From: Leptasterias polaris | Lineage: Eukaryota > Echinodermata > Asteroidea > Forcipulatida > Asteriidae | Direction: 5' to 3' | Assembly (NCBI GenBank): GCA_037783415.1 | Contig: JAZGTN010000027.1 | Coordinates: 5,852,001 to 5,916,000 of the forward strand | Length of the DNA stretch: 64,000 nucleotides | Shown: in pieces, positions 12,801 to 22,100 of the stretch | Layout: each line of letters begins with the position of its first letter | How positions within the stretch are numbered: position 1 is the stretch's first letter | Notes under the pieces: generated by a model | Seen by the model: the letters and a program-made list of their open reading frames with translations, nothing else | The model's database searches: none | What the model was told of the DNA's origin: nothing | Program-made: the position numbers and the translations under genes

Positions 12801-15800
12801 GTTGCAAACTGTACACTACCACCTTCCACACTCAGCCAAAGTCCAACACTAGTACCTTGACCCATTAGTACTCAACCATCCATAGTCCAACAGCAAAGCC
12901 AGCTTTCACAGTACTAAACCATCCAAATTCCAACAAAACCATCTGTTTGATTTTGGCAGGTCTGGGGTGGTTAGGGTTAATGGGTGAAGTTATAGAGCTT
13001 CTGTGAACAGTATCCTCAGTGCTAGAAAAAGTACATCAAAGAGTATGATTTCTTTACATCTGAAGAAAATAAGAGCTATTGGTTTCACCAGGCAGAAATA
13101 AAAAGATCTGAACTGAAATTTCTCATCCCTGAGGTCCATTCTTGGATACAGTTATTTGCAAACAATATCACTTACTCTGTTCTTCTATCCCTACATCAGT
13201 TGGATCTGATGTCTCTGATATTTCCTTCCGCACCGTGGTTTCGTCTTCTCGTCTCTTGTCCAAGTCATCCTCGGCTGTCTCGTCTTCACTTTCTTCCTTC
13301 TCATCAACTGGTGATTCTCTTTCCATTTTATTATCATCATCGTCATCATCGTTTTCAACCTCACTGGCTTCTTGGGCATCCGCCATTCTTCCTTCATACG
13401 GAATCTCTAATCTGAGACTTTCTTGTTGAACAGCCTGTAGACTCCTGATCAGACCTCCCACATAACGTTTACTTCCCTTTGATCTAGCTTTCAGCTGATC
13501 ACTTCTGTGATTAACAGGTGTGTCGTCCGACAGAGAGACCTCTGATACTTCAGGTGTCACCAGGGGGGACAAAGTAAAAACTTGAGTTGCTTTAGGAGTC
13601 TGGTTGGATAGTCCATCAACTTCCCTCATGTTGGAAGGAGTAGTCCTCTTTGATTCTTGTTGGGGTCTAGACAAATGATGATCTTGATGTAGTTGACGTT
13701 GTGGCACTGACCTCTTTTTACCCTCATGGGCACCAGCTTCAGAGTTGTTCTGATAGGATTCCTCCACGGTTGGTTCTGGATCCATATCAAGCCGTGTTTT
13801 CATTTGACTCGTCCTCATAGTAGCCCCTGATACATCAATACTGTCTTTATGCTCGTATGTCAATCTGTGATGTGAATTTGTTGGCGTGCACAAATCATCA
13901 GGAATCCTTCTCCCTTGCTTACCAACACCACTCCCACACCTGGGATGTACTTCAGAGTTGTTTTCTTTAACAGGGGAAGCCAGCTTCTGAATGAGATTGT
14001 GCAGGTTGGGTGTCATCTTTCTCCGGTTGTTCTTTCTTGCTAGGCCCTGATGAAGCCGAGGCTGTGGGGACAGAACTGACTGATAACCCTCAATGATATC
14101 CACTTGATCTTGAGGGGAATTCCAAGTATTGGTTGAGTTGACAAAACTGACCTCGGGTATTCTTGTTAACAGTCCCTCTCGGATCCTCGGGCCTGCTGAA
14201 CTTCTTGCCTTGGGCAGTTCCTTTATATCATGTTCTATGGGCTGTGAGTCTTGTCCCTGAGCACACTTTGCTGTCATTGACTTTTTAGGAGTGACAAGTG
14301 GAATCTTAAACCTTTTGGCTGTTGTTGAGTTCCTGCTGCAACTGTCCCTGAACAAGGAGCTTTTAGGGGTTTGCTTCGCCGTCAGCCCCTGCTGAAACAC
14401 CTATACAGGATGGAATTAAATATATCCTTTTGTTAATGCATTATATACAATTCACTGGGTGAACAAGTGCTGACCTTAGTCAAAACCCAGCGCCATGCAG
14501 CAACAACCTTTTTTTATTGAACATTATTAACTTCCAAACATGCCAACGACGCCATGCAAAGCTTCAGCACTATATCGAAGTCCAAGACCTCACCACTTAC
14601 TGATTACTTCAATGACAAAAACAACGGCCTATTTTGCAGAGTCCTTTTAAAGCCATTTTGAGGTCAACTGTGGTCTGACAAGACTACATGCAGAACGCCA
14701 CTTTAGTTTCTTTGAGCATGTGTGCGCGAGTGTTTCGGCCGTGCGATGGAATGTCTGCTTGCATTTATTTGTTTAAAGGTCAATTTGTTTAAAGCGTATT
14801 TACCACCGATTTCTCCAAAGGAACTTTCTTTTTAAGGGAGATAAAGTCCACAGTGCATAATTTATTTATAAAGTGGAGGTTGGTGAAGGATTTTTTTTTC
14901 TAATTGCTTTCTGGGCCTGCAGTACCATATCCTACACTGTCAGAAAACCTTCCTGACAAGGACTTTGAAGGAATTGGCACCGTCAGGGTTTAAAGGTAAC
15001 AGAAACAACTTTAAAACGATTTCAGAGAAGCCAGAATGATTTAATTTCAATCTTAGATTCAGTTGAATGCCTCGACACAACTTTTTAATTTTTCTAATTT
15101 CTAATTTCTAATTCCTTGATTGTTCTAGAGGTGTGTAGAGAACTTGCCTTGGCGATGGGGCTCTGCTGATAGAGTCTCTGGAACTGATCAACGTAGTACA
15201 TCGGAACCGGTTTAATCAGAGAACTGTTTGGGAGGGAGAAAGAACAAAAAAGTTACTTTAGACTAGTCTCTGAATAATGTGTTTAAACATTCACTCCCTA
15301 CAGACATTTGACAGCCACCATGCAACATGAAACAATAGATTATAGGGCCTAACTGTTTCAGTGCAATGCAACTCAGTAACAATTTTGTTTTTTATCTTAA
15401 ACGTAACTCTGTTGAGCGCAAAGTAGAAACCTGTGCAAGTTTTAAAAATGCTGGCACAAATTTAATTGTGTGGGCTCCTACTGTGCTTTGCACTCAACAG
15501 CTCTGTTAGACTTCTCATTTTTTATATAGACATGATTCTTTGCTCAGGTCAATACAAACAAATTAAAAAAATAAAATAAATATATTTTGATTACCACAAT
15601 CACAATAAACCTGTCATTGCTTTCAATGAAACATCCCCGGGTGGATGTATGGTGTGTTTACAGCAGACTAGAGGACAGGAATTGAATTATTCTTCTAAAT
15701 AACAATGGTGTAATTTCCCTTTAACGAGAGAGCTGAATATATACAGACCTGGTCCCAACAGATGAGTGATGATCAGAATCCGTTTCCATTGTGTCGGTTG

Positions 15801-15843
15801 AATGTATACCACCACGTTTTAGATGCTCATGATGTTGAGACAT
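728..15843 (-). CDS. MIS18BP1: Mis18-binding protein 1 (M18BP1/KNL2) homologue, 13 coding exons seen, 3' end open
   Basis: The family recruits the Mis18 complex to centromeres and licenses CENP-A deposition. Coding exons in transcript order: 15749-15843, 15148-15223, 13176-14400, 11365-11501, 9882-9964, 8811-8944, 8167-8260, 5771-5907, 5209-5405, 2684-4479, 1876-1958, 728-864 (twelve listed; a thirteenth, terminal exon is required but not found). Every junction keeps frame, giving 1,398 codons so far. Residues about 512-614 form a SANTA domain (INRWIVKPV, GVCVEGHR, FWHSTAIMVRI, SGTLYRLSG, FQNGFPLNWRELL). Residues about 670-690 contain a CENP-C-like motif (SSGRLLKPPLAYWTGQRI). The last exon has the conserved tail AKAGTMKRKRQLRD...DDIFESTP. 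Start chosen as the first ATG (MSQHHEHL) of the 5' exon; no upstream stop was checked by transcript. The SANT/Myb domain expected between the big exon and the tail is not visible. Family assignment is strong; exon edges are inferred from splice consensus and phase. Confidence 0.85.
865..1875. other. M18BP1 intron 11, no recognisable feature
   Basis: AT-rich intronic sequence with a G run near 1457-1466 and a C run near 1490. No coding exon with SANT-like residues was found on the minus strand. Confidence 0.6.
1876..1958 (-). CDS. MIS18BP1: M18BP1 exon 11
   Basis: Acceptor CTTTACCAG, donor AAAAAA|GTTAGT. Encodes STKLGTANSSATKSTKEHSK then QQENQEK. The 83 bases fit exactly between a 2-base phase before and a 1-base phase after. 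The composition matches the lysine-rich linker after SANT in vertebrate M18BP1. Confidence 0.65.
1959..2683. other. M18BP1 intron 10 with a 27-base poly-C run
   Basis: This is where SANT-encoding sequence would be expected. A run of 27 C at 2529-2555 could mark an assembly or sequencing problem. I see no exon with the W and EC..KY residues of SANT here. Confidence 0.6.
2684..4479 (-). CDS. MIS18BP1: M18BP1 exon 10, large basic disordered exon
   Basis: A 1,796-base open frame from acceptor ACAATTCAG to donor CAACG|GTAGGT. It is rich in K, R, S, T and Q and has an AT-hook-like stretch (APKRRRGRPFKRQL, near 4150). It ends with RIWQPEKPELSQR, which could be the first helix of a SANT domain (W...EK.EL), but the rest of that domain does not follow. 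Confidence 0.8.
5209..5405 (-). CDS. MIS18BP1: M18BP1 exon 9, CENP-C-like motif
   Basis: Encodes RSSSGRLLKPPLAYWTGQRI. The R-x-x-x-P-P-x-x-Y-W pattern matches the CENP-C motif that lets non-mammalian M18BP1 bind CENP-A nucleosomes. Acceptor ATTCAG, donor GACCG|GTAAGC. 197 bases, phase consistent. Confidence 0.85.
5771..5907 (-). CDS. MIS18BP1: M18BP1 exon 8
   Basis: Encodes a basic linker (TDLRVKPDKPTHQKEP, then SIRKVKKKNPVDLT). Acceptor TTCTCAG, donor GACAC|GTAAGT. Phase agrees with both neighbours. Confidence 0.7.
6028..6140 (+). mobile_element. tRNA-derived SINE fragment
   Basis: Reads GTGTCAAGGCTGAGTGGTTT (A-box-like) then GGTACAGGTCCGGGTCCTGG (B-box-like) and CTTGTGTTCTTGAGCGACAC. This is the same head as the fuller SINE at 21.6 kb. 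Confidence 0.7.
6975..7895. repeat. 23-bp minisatellite, about 40 copies
   Basis: The unit is GAATTCACTGGGCCAGTAG plus four variable bases (TGCA, ATTA, CGTA, GGTA). Most units contain an EcoRI site. Some units lose one G or C (GGGCAGTAG, 22 bp). The array lies inside the 2.3-kb M18BP1 intron between exons 7 and 8. No coding role. Confidence 0.97.
8167..8260 (-). CDS. MIS18BP1: M18BP1 exon 7, end of SANTA domain
   Basis: Encodes FLEQFVRSFQNGFPLNWREL and LYDHYTEAEET. The F-x-x-GFP-x-x-W-x-x-L signature closes the SANTA domain. Acceptor GTTTCAG, donor GAAAC|GTAAGC. Confidence 0.9.
8727..8765. repeat. AGCCAC short tandem repeat
   Basis: Four imperfect AGCCAC units followed by CACTG, just downstream of the SANTA core exon on the gene strand. 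Confidence 0.6.
8811..8944 (-). CDS. MIS18BP1: M18BP1 exon 6, SANTA core
   Basis: Encodes FWHSTAIMVRIKPRLLATK and SGTLYRLSGKMDRALAMEQG. The WHS-x-x-I, the basic strand and the SG-x-x-Y-x-L-x-G strand are diagnostic of SANTA. Acceptor ACAACAG, donor CAGG|GTAAGT. Confidence 0.9.
9105..9250 (-). mobile_element. tRNA-derived SINE
   Basis: On the minus strand: TGGCCGAGCGGTCTAG (A box), a long variable-arm-like region, GTGGGTTCGAATCCCGG (B box), then CCTTGAGCAATTCACTTAAC. The tRNA-Leu/Ser-like head continues into a non-tRNA body, so this is a SINE and not a tRNA gene. Confidence 0.8.
9585..9795 (-). mobile_element. Second, different tRNA-derived SINE family
   Basis: On the minus strand: GGGTTAGGGTGGTGG, CTGGTTTGAATCCTGCTGG (B box), then a body with CCTGGTTGCATGGGTTTTCC and CTTCTCTCCATGGGG. 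It lies next to M18BP1 exon 5. Confidence 0.65.
9882..9964 (-). CDS. MIS18BP1: M18BP1 exon 5, start of SANTA domain
   Basis: Encodes KRPETIINRWIVKPVPR and CKGVCVEGHRV. The W-x-V and V-C-V-E-G-H strands open the SANTA fold. Acceptor TTATAG, donor GAGT|GTGAGT. A longer open frame on the same strand is only a shadow in another phase. Confidence 0.85.
10290..10525. repeat. Tandem duplication of a ~113-bp unit
   Basis: Two copies of GGCATGCAACTCTTCAGCCG ... GGACGCCATCGTAATTTTTC ... GTGGTTCACTTGCACTCTT, with minor changes, in M18BP1 intron 4. Confidence 0.8.
11137..11285. repeat. Short direct repeat plus SINE tail fragment
   Basis: Two copies of ATCCTACTTGGGCGAAGTTG lie about 30 bases apart (the first has one change). 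They are followed by a tRNA-like fragment with ACCACTAGACCACCGAGC, which recurs at 19.5 kb. Confidence 0.55.
11365..11501 (-). CDS. MIS18BP1: M18BP1 exon 4
   Basis: Acceptor CCCAACAG, donor CCCAAG|GTAAAT. Encodes MEDSNDNSSLDEPIHEE and SSTSDETPRIPK, continuing the acidic disordered region. 137 bases, ending in phase 0 directly before the SANTA domain exon. Confidence 0.7.
12030..12935. repeat. Degenerate CCAACA-rich repeats in M18BP1 intron 3
   Basis: Recurrent phrases such as CAGTACCAAACCCATCATAC, CTCCAACAGT and AACACTGTTGCAAACT(G)TACACTACC occur irregularly. No open protein homology. The remainder of 11502-13175 shows nothing recognisable. Confidence 0.55.
13176..14400 (-). CDS. MIS18BP1: M18BP1 exon 3, long disordered region
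   Basis: A 1,225-base open frame from acceptor TGTATAG|GTG to donor CAGA|GTAAGT. The protein is rich in S, T, K, R and Q with scattered S/T-P sites (QTPKSS, LSPQPR, LTPKATQ-like), and ends in a strongly acidic run (NDDDDDDN near 13350 and EEKEESEDE). No folded domain is recognised. This is typical of the region N-terminal to SANTA in this family. Confidence 0.75.
15148..15223 (-). CDS. MIS18BP1: M18BP1 exon 2, with a GC donor
   Basis: Encodes SSLIKPVPMYYVDQFQRL followed by YQQSPIAK. The acceptor is CCCAAACAG. The donor reads CCAAG|GCAAGT, a textbook GC-AG intron rather than GT-AG. Length 76 keeps phase with exons 1 and 3. Confidence 0.7.
15749..15843 (-). CDS. MIS18BP1: M18BP1 exon 1 (start exon)
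   Basis: Begins ATG (MSQHHEHLKRGG) and ends GGGACCAG before a GTCTGT donor, leaving two bases for the next exon. A second in-frame ATG (METDSDHHSS) lies 18 codons in. Little can be said of function: the N-terminus is polar and probably disordered. Confidence 0.65.
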
Positions 15844-16208
15844 TCATCTTGGCAACATCCTGCTGTTGGTGAGAATTAGGGATGTAAAAATGTCTTGGTT
15901 AGTTGCGGATTTTATTTTTAAAACATAAAACACCTGAAAGTCTCATAACAAAGTTGCAAGATCAAATATTAACAATCTTGATAGAGGCTGGATTTATTTT
16001 AGTTTGTTTGTTCTGCAGTGCATAAGGACGCACACAGGTCTGATGCTTTGTTTTCGAAAGGGCAGTGGCATCAAAACAACCATGAGTATTGAGTAGGAAA
16101 TTTCATTTTTTGAAGATGTTTTTGCATGTAACTCTGCAAAAAGGCCTCACAAGGACATTTTTAGGTGTGTAGTACAACTGAAACTGAATTTATTCCTGGC
16201 TAAAGACT

Positions 16209-16744
16209 AGCCCCCATCACAGATTTTGAGGGAAAATTTATTGCTTTTCGCGTCGCGATTGTGAATTTTTGTTCACATATTAACACCTTGCGAATTGCGC
16301 GAAAACCATGATTTGTCTGGTTCCCTCAACAACTCCACAACATTTATACGATCAACTGTTACGATCTAGTGGGACCAGAGTGGTGAGTAAATCAGTCTGG
16401 TCCCCATTAAATTACAGCAGTTGATCGTATAAATGTTGTGGAGTTGTTGAGGGAACCAGACAAATCATGGTTTTCGCGCAAGGTGTTTTACCAACAAAAA
16501 TTCACAATCGTGACGCGAAAAGCAATCAATTTTCCCTCAAAATCTGTGATGTTTTTTAAACGAATTCCACCTGTCCGGCTATTTACAAGTATATTGGCAC
16601 TCAATCGGTAAGTTTCAAGATGCAGATCTTTGCAGATTCAAAGCTCAATGGGGCACAAGAATAGGTTTGCTATAAATGGGGCTACAGTCGCGCTAGCGCT
16701 GGGGCCGGCCAAGGATACAGAGTGGATTGGCCCTAATTGGGGCT
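16209..16744. mobile_element. Foldback/palindromic MITE, family A (copy 1)
   Basis: Arms pair over long stretches: CAGATTTTGAGGGAAAATTT with AATTTTCCCTCAAAATCTGT, and TGTCTGGTTCCCTCAACAAC with its complement near 16440. The right arm extends further (CGAATTC..., GGATACAGAGTGGATTGGCC) than the left, which looks truncated. The fuller copy is at 35818-36509. Confidence 0.85.
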
Positions 16745-18184
16745 AGCTAAAGACCAGAAAATGTTGATCTATCAATGACCATTTTGAAAACGTATAGCGT
16801 TAAAAAAAGAGGCCCAAAATGTTTGAACCCTTTAGGGCTCACGGGGAAGACTTTAGTATAAAGTAGTAGTTTCTAGAAGTAGAAGTACCCCTAGAATGTC
16901 TGAGTTCAGGGTCTGGATTTTCATTCTTCAAAATATTTTCTCGATGTGATGTTTTGTGTTCTAAATAAATTGATACATTTACACATTGAATTGAAGATCA
17001 AATCCATGTTCTTAATCTTAGAAGATCATCTAAACAAACAAACTATGTAATCAACTGTGTTTTTGTAAGTTGTGGTATTTAGCTTCCAAAATAAAAAATG
17101 TCATTGCAATTGTGATTTTCAGTCTGTCATTCAATAGAATATGTCTGTCACTCAGATCAGTCACAAGTCAAACTCAAAAAACTTTCAAAATCAAATTCAA
17201 AGTGTGTAGATGGAGACGGATCACATCAGATCACTGTGTCACTGTGTGTGTGATTTTGAACCAATTCCCAATTATAACATCACAACATAAATGAATACTG
17301 ATGGCACTTACCCCAATGATTTAATAAGAGTGACTCTTTTGCGCACTAAATTCTCACCTCCACAAATCCATTTTCAAACAGTTTGTATGGCCATAGCCGC
17401 GCCAGTCAGTGAATAGACTGGCCCCTTTACTCATAATTGTATTTGCACGTATAATTATCAAAGGCACTTGGAAATGAAGGGGCAGGGATCCTTTCAAAAT
17501 AGGGACATTCAAAATCAATGAACACATGGGGGCGCTATACAAGGTCCCCTTAAAAATCAAAGTAAACAAGAACTTTCTCCGTAGCTGTGTTACTTGTGGC
17601 TAATAACCCTCTCTTAAGAACCACGCCTCTCTCTTTAAGACTTATCAGAATGGCAGTCAACACCGTCATTCAGGATGAAATCACCGCAAGTTGTTCTGTG
17701 CCCGACCAGGGTACAAAAGTGAGAGGGTAATTCTGGTACATTTTTAGTTAGGACTGGGGGTGGGACTGGGAGTTCTTGTGACAGTTGTTGGACCGGACAG
17801 GGTAGGGAGCTGAACTGAGTGAAAGCAGTAAGCAAGGACAGCACATGTGTCACATTGTTAATTGTCAAAAAACAGTATCCAGTTGTTTTCTATCCACACT
17901 TGATTTCAGTCGTTCATTGGTCTGGAGCAAAAGAAAAGTGGGGACAAACCTTTTTTTAAAAGTGTTTACTGTTAAATTTCTAACAAACATTGAGAGTTTT
18001 GGACTTGCAAGATCAAAACCAATTGTTTTACTTATTTCTAAAAACTATTGCATTTCAAACACACCACAATTTCAAGGGAAGATTTCCACCATGACCAACT
18101 TACTTACCACCATGAAAATTATGTGCAAATCTGTGAACATTTATATTTGAACTCTAACTTTTATGCACACTTAGTTGCGATTCG

Positions 18185-18245
18185 TAACCCTCCATCCTCC
18201 CGACGGTCGCAGAGGATGGAGGGTTATGACTATCGCGACTATAGG
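18185..18245. repeat. Short perfect-arm hairpin
   Basis: AACCCTCCATCCTC pairs with GAGGATGGAGGGTT around a CCGACGGTCGCA loop, flanked by GCGAT/ATCGC. Could be a small MITE remnant. Confidence 0.6.
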
Positions 18246-18610
18246 CCTATTATACTCAGACACGAATAAAACAAGCAGGCAAATTATATTTGATTGAATG
18301 CCACAGCCTCTGAAAACTGTTTTATTATTCTTCTTATCTTAAATTGGATAGTCTGACCCACAATACTTGTACCGTGTGGGGGAGCTAGCAACAGACACCC
18401 GTTCGCCCTGTGTATAAAGCATTTTATCATTGAAGGATAAAATGTGGTATATCTAGCACACCAGCTGTGAAAAATTCCTCAAAACATATAATTTTAATTT
18501 TCAGTTGTCTCTATCTTTTGAAGTAATGCAGCTTCAGAGTGTATTATATTCATCATAGTTTAACCATGAATAAACACATTGAGAAGATCTGATGCTGTAT
18601 TAAACATGTT

Positions 18611-18821
18611 AAAGGGGCACTGTGGTCATGATCACAGCAGGCCTGTGGCTGTACATGGAGTTAATATGAACTCTCACACGACACTCAGTTACTGCTCGTG
18701 CACACCCTAACTCTGCATCAAATCTAGGGAGAGCACTCACAGGCGTGCAGTAACTGGGTGAGAGTTCATAATTCCATGCACAGCCACAGGCCTGCTTTGA
18801 TCATGACGACAAAGCCCCTTT
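18611..18821. mobile_element. Palindromic MITE of ~211 bp
   Basis: AAAGGGGC...GGTCATGATCA...AGCAGGCCTGTGGCTGT at the left is mirrored by ACAGCCACAGGCCTGCT...TGATCATGAC...GCCCCTTT at the right. No coding capacity. Confidence 0.8.
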
Positions 18822-19062
18822 ATTTAGTATTGGTTATTTAATTCACACTGATGCAAATTATAGAATGCCGTTTTAAAGACTGCATGAATCGGTTTAGGTG
18901 CGATAATATCAACCGTCTATTCTCTACGACTATCAGGAGGATCGAGGGTTATATGATGATTGCAACTGGGAACCGGTGGGTTCTTTAAAAAAAATAAAAA
19001 ATCTGCCATTAATTACCTTTTCATTGACATTTTAACATTTCTGATTTTCTTTGTTTCTGAAG

Positions 19063-19145
19063 GACTTCATCATGCAGCAGACAATGATCCGGGTGAAAGA
19101 TCCAAGAAAGTCATTGGACTTTTACACACGAGTTTTGGGCATGAG
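19063..19145 (+). CDS. GLO1: GLO1 exon with first zinc ligand
   Basis: Acceptor TTTCTGAAG, donor ATGAG|GTAATA. Encodes [20 protein letters not shown] and YTRVLGM. A longer open frame over the same bases is a different phase. Confidence 0.93.
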
Positions 19146-22100
19146 GTAATAATCGAGTCAAAATAGTAGAGTGACATTTAATATAATCTATTTTATCTTG
19201 ATTTTCTGATGTACAACTGCAAGGTTTTTAAACTTCAGCAAATGTTTATTAGAATGTTTCCCTTATGTTTAGTAATAACCTATGCGAGCTCCCCCATATA
19301 TTTCTGTTTTAATACAACAGTGTGTCCCCTGATCCTTATCTGACAGAGTTGTTGGCTCGAGCCATGCGACTTGGGCTTGAATGGGACTCAAGTCGTTTTT
19401 TTTTTTTTTTTTAACTCGTGACTTGACTTGTAACTTTCAGCATGGGCTTGTGACTGGACTTGGACTTGCACAAAATTATTTATAATTTGGTTTTTTACTC
19501 TTACACCGATGTGTGTTTAGCACTGTATACTCGGTACTTAGAGCAGATGTCTTACCACTAGACCACCAAGCTAGCCCGATGGCTAGAGGCAGTTCGAATC
19601 CTTAGCAACGATTCAATAATTCAACATCTGTTAAAAAATGACTTGTTGCCAATTCTGTTATCTGACCTTACTCCCTTCTTAAAATAAACTTGTGGTTAGG
19701 CTGTCCCTCTCGTTTAGTCCCCACAGACAGCTGCATTGCCACAAGAGAGAAGCACAACTTTATTGGTGGGAAAAAAATTGTTAAATAAGTAAATCCATTT
19801 ATTGTGTGTTTGTTGACTGCAAACGTTCAGTTTAATGAAACAAAATAGTTGATGTGGTGGAAAAAAGCTTGATTGTGAAAAAGTATGAGTTCAACAGCAC
19901 AATTATTGACCCAAGCCATTAAGCCAAGAGAACCAAGTAATGGATGTGGTTTAAAGGCACTGAACATGTTTGGTAATTATCAAAGACCAGTATTGTCACT
20001 CGGTGTATCCCAACATATGCATAAAATAACAAACCTGTGAAAATTTGGGCTGAATCGGTCATCGAAGTTGCAAGAAAATAAAGAAAGAAAAAACACCCTT
20101 GTTGCACAATTCGTCGCGCGTACCACGAACCGACCTATCTCGTACACAGTATAAAAAAACATGTTTGGAGAAAATCACGAATGAAGTTGCACTATTTTTC
20201 AAACTGCTGTTTCGGGTTCTGCTAACTATTTGTATACAAGTTTTTAAGACAAAAATAAAGCCGACTACTTTATTAATACAGAACTGTCAATTTCATTTAA
20301 TCCCCGCAACTATTTTTATTAGTAAATAATACCTAAACAGATAGGTCACTTTGTGAAAATTAAAATCCGAGTTTTGCCCGCAGAGCGCCGTGTACAAACC
20401 AATGCATAATAGAGACGTATCTAGTTAGGTCACTTTGTGAAAATACCACGCTTTGAGTTAGGTCAGTTCGTGGTACGCAAATTTTACACGCGCGCCCGAA
20501 CTGCACGCGCTGTAGCGCATAGTACATCATTGGTAAAGTGGCGTATCTAGATAGGTCACTTTGTGAAAAGACAAAACGGCAAATCTAGTGATACGTCGTT
20601 TTTAGTAATTAGTGTAATTACAAAACTACTACGTATTTAGTTCTGAAACTTGCTGAAAATGTTAACAGTAAAGAGTATATTAATCATTTGTAAAAAAAAA
20701 ATTTGCAAAAGTGTGTGATTTTTGTCAGTTAGGTCGGTTCGTGGTACGCGCGACGAATTGTGTGTGCTTTCAGATGCTAATAAAAGGCTTCATGCATGAA
20801 GTCTTTTATTATTTTAGTGAGAAGTTACCTCTTTCTCAAAAACTACGTTACTTCAGAGGGAGTGGTTTCTCACAATGTTTTATACTATCAACAGCTCTCC
20901 GTTGCTGGTTACCAAGTAAGTTTTTATGCTAATATATATTTTGAGTAATTACCAAACGTGTTCAGTGCCTTTAAAGATGCTTGATTGGGAAAATAGTATA
21001 GTTTAACTAATTGTTTTGAGTCTGCCGACCATCATTTTAATGTGTGAATTTGTATTCAAAAAGATCTGTCTGACAGTTTAAAATGAGAAAATAGAATTAG
21101 CTGTTGCAAACTGCTTACCAACCAAAAGGACCTGAGGTATAAATGCAAAAAATAAGTTAGTGGCCTGACATTTCGACCCTAGCAGAGTCTTTCTTGAAGG
21201 CTAAATGACAAAATAACACACATACAAGCATACAGGAGGTACAAGAGCAGTCAAGTGGAAATACATGAATAGAGAGAGTGGAGAGAGAAAAGCAGAAAGC
21301 AGTCAGAGAGGGCAGGGGGTAAGCAGGGATTATGAAGACAAAGGGGGGTGGGGGTTATGAAGAGAAGGGGATAGCTTGACCACAAAAAGTTGGGAACACA
21401 AAGAACAAAATGGAAGGTTGGAAGAATGGTAAATAATTAGTTAATACAATGTAGGGCAGCCTAAACAAGTGGATAGCTGGGTGGGAACAAGAGAATGCAA
21501 AGACAAAAGTATTAGTCATTTCCTTCTTGGATGTTCAAACCATGGGGCTGAGTGGTCTTTATGCGCCTTACCCAAAGTTTTTCCCTACTCGGATGGACAG
21601 TCTCTCTCTTTGTAGGGTGTCGTGGCTGAGTGGTTTAGTCATCAGGGTGTGGGTTCGAGTCCCGGTCATGACGCTTGTGTCCTTGAGCAAGACACTTTGC
21701 TATAATTGCTTCTCTTCACCCAGGGGTATAAATGGGTACCTGCAAGGGTAGAGGTTGATATTGTGTTTGAAAAAGCCTTCGGAGCGCCATCACGGCAGCC
21801 CGGGCTGTATACTCCCCAGGGAGCTGAGAAAGATTAAAAGGAATGTTATTGGCCCAATGACCAGGGCACTAATGTAAAGCGCATTGAGACATTATTGTGA
21901 AATGCGCTATATAAGAACTAGTTATTATTATTATTATTGCAGTTACCTAGTGCCTCAATCAGTCTGGCCTCAATGCCCTGTAAATTCATGTCAGAAATGG
22001 AGTGATTAGGAAGATTGAAGTGGTGTCCTACAGGTGTATCCAGCTTTTGGGTGTTGACTGTGGATCTGTGGCCATAGAAACGCCTCTTGAGTGTAGTTCT

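Larger units (their letters stand above)
15844..19062. promoter_or_regulatory. Head-to-head intergenic region between M18BP1 and GLO1
   Basis: The start codon of M18BP1 (minus) and the first recognised GLO1 exon (plus) face each other across 3.2 kb, so promoters for both and the missing GLO1 5' exon should lie here. I see no decisive TATA box or CpG island. The region contains the foldback element at 16.2-16.7 kb, a MITE fragment at about 17.95-18.15 kb, a short palindrome at 18185-18240 and a palindromic MITE at 18611-18821. Confidence 0.4.

Noticed and set aside
12017..12860. Several 70-120 codon plus-strand ORFs
   Set aside because: Repetitive CCAACA-rich intronic sequence of M18BP1; no conserved residues or splice signals.
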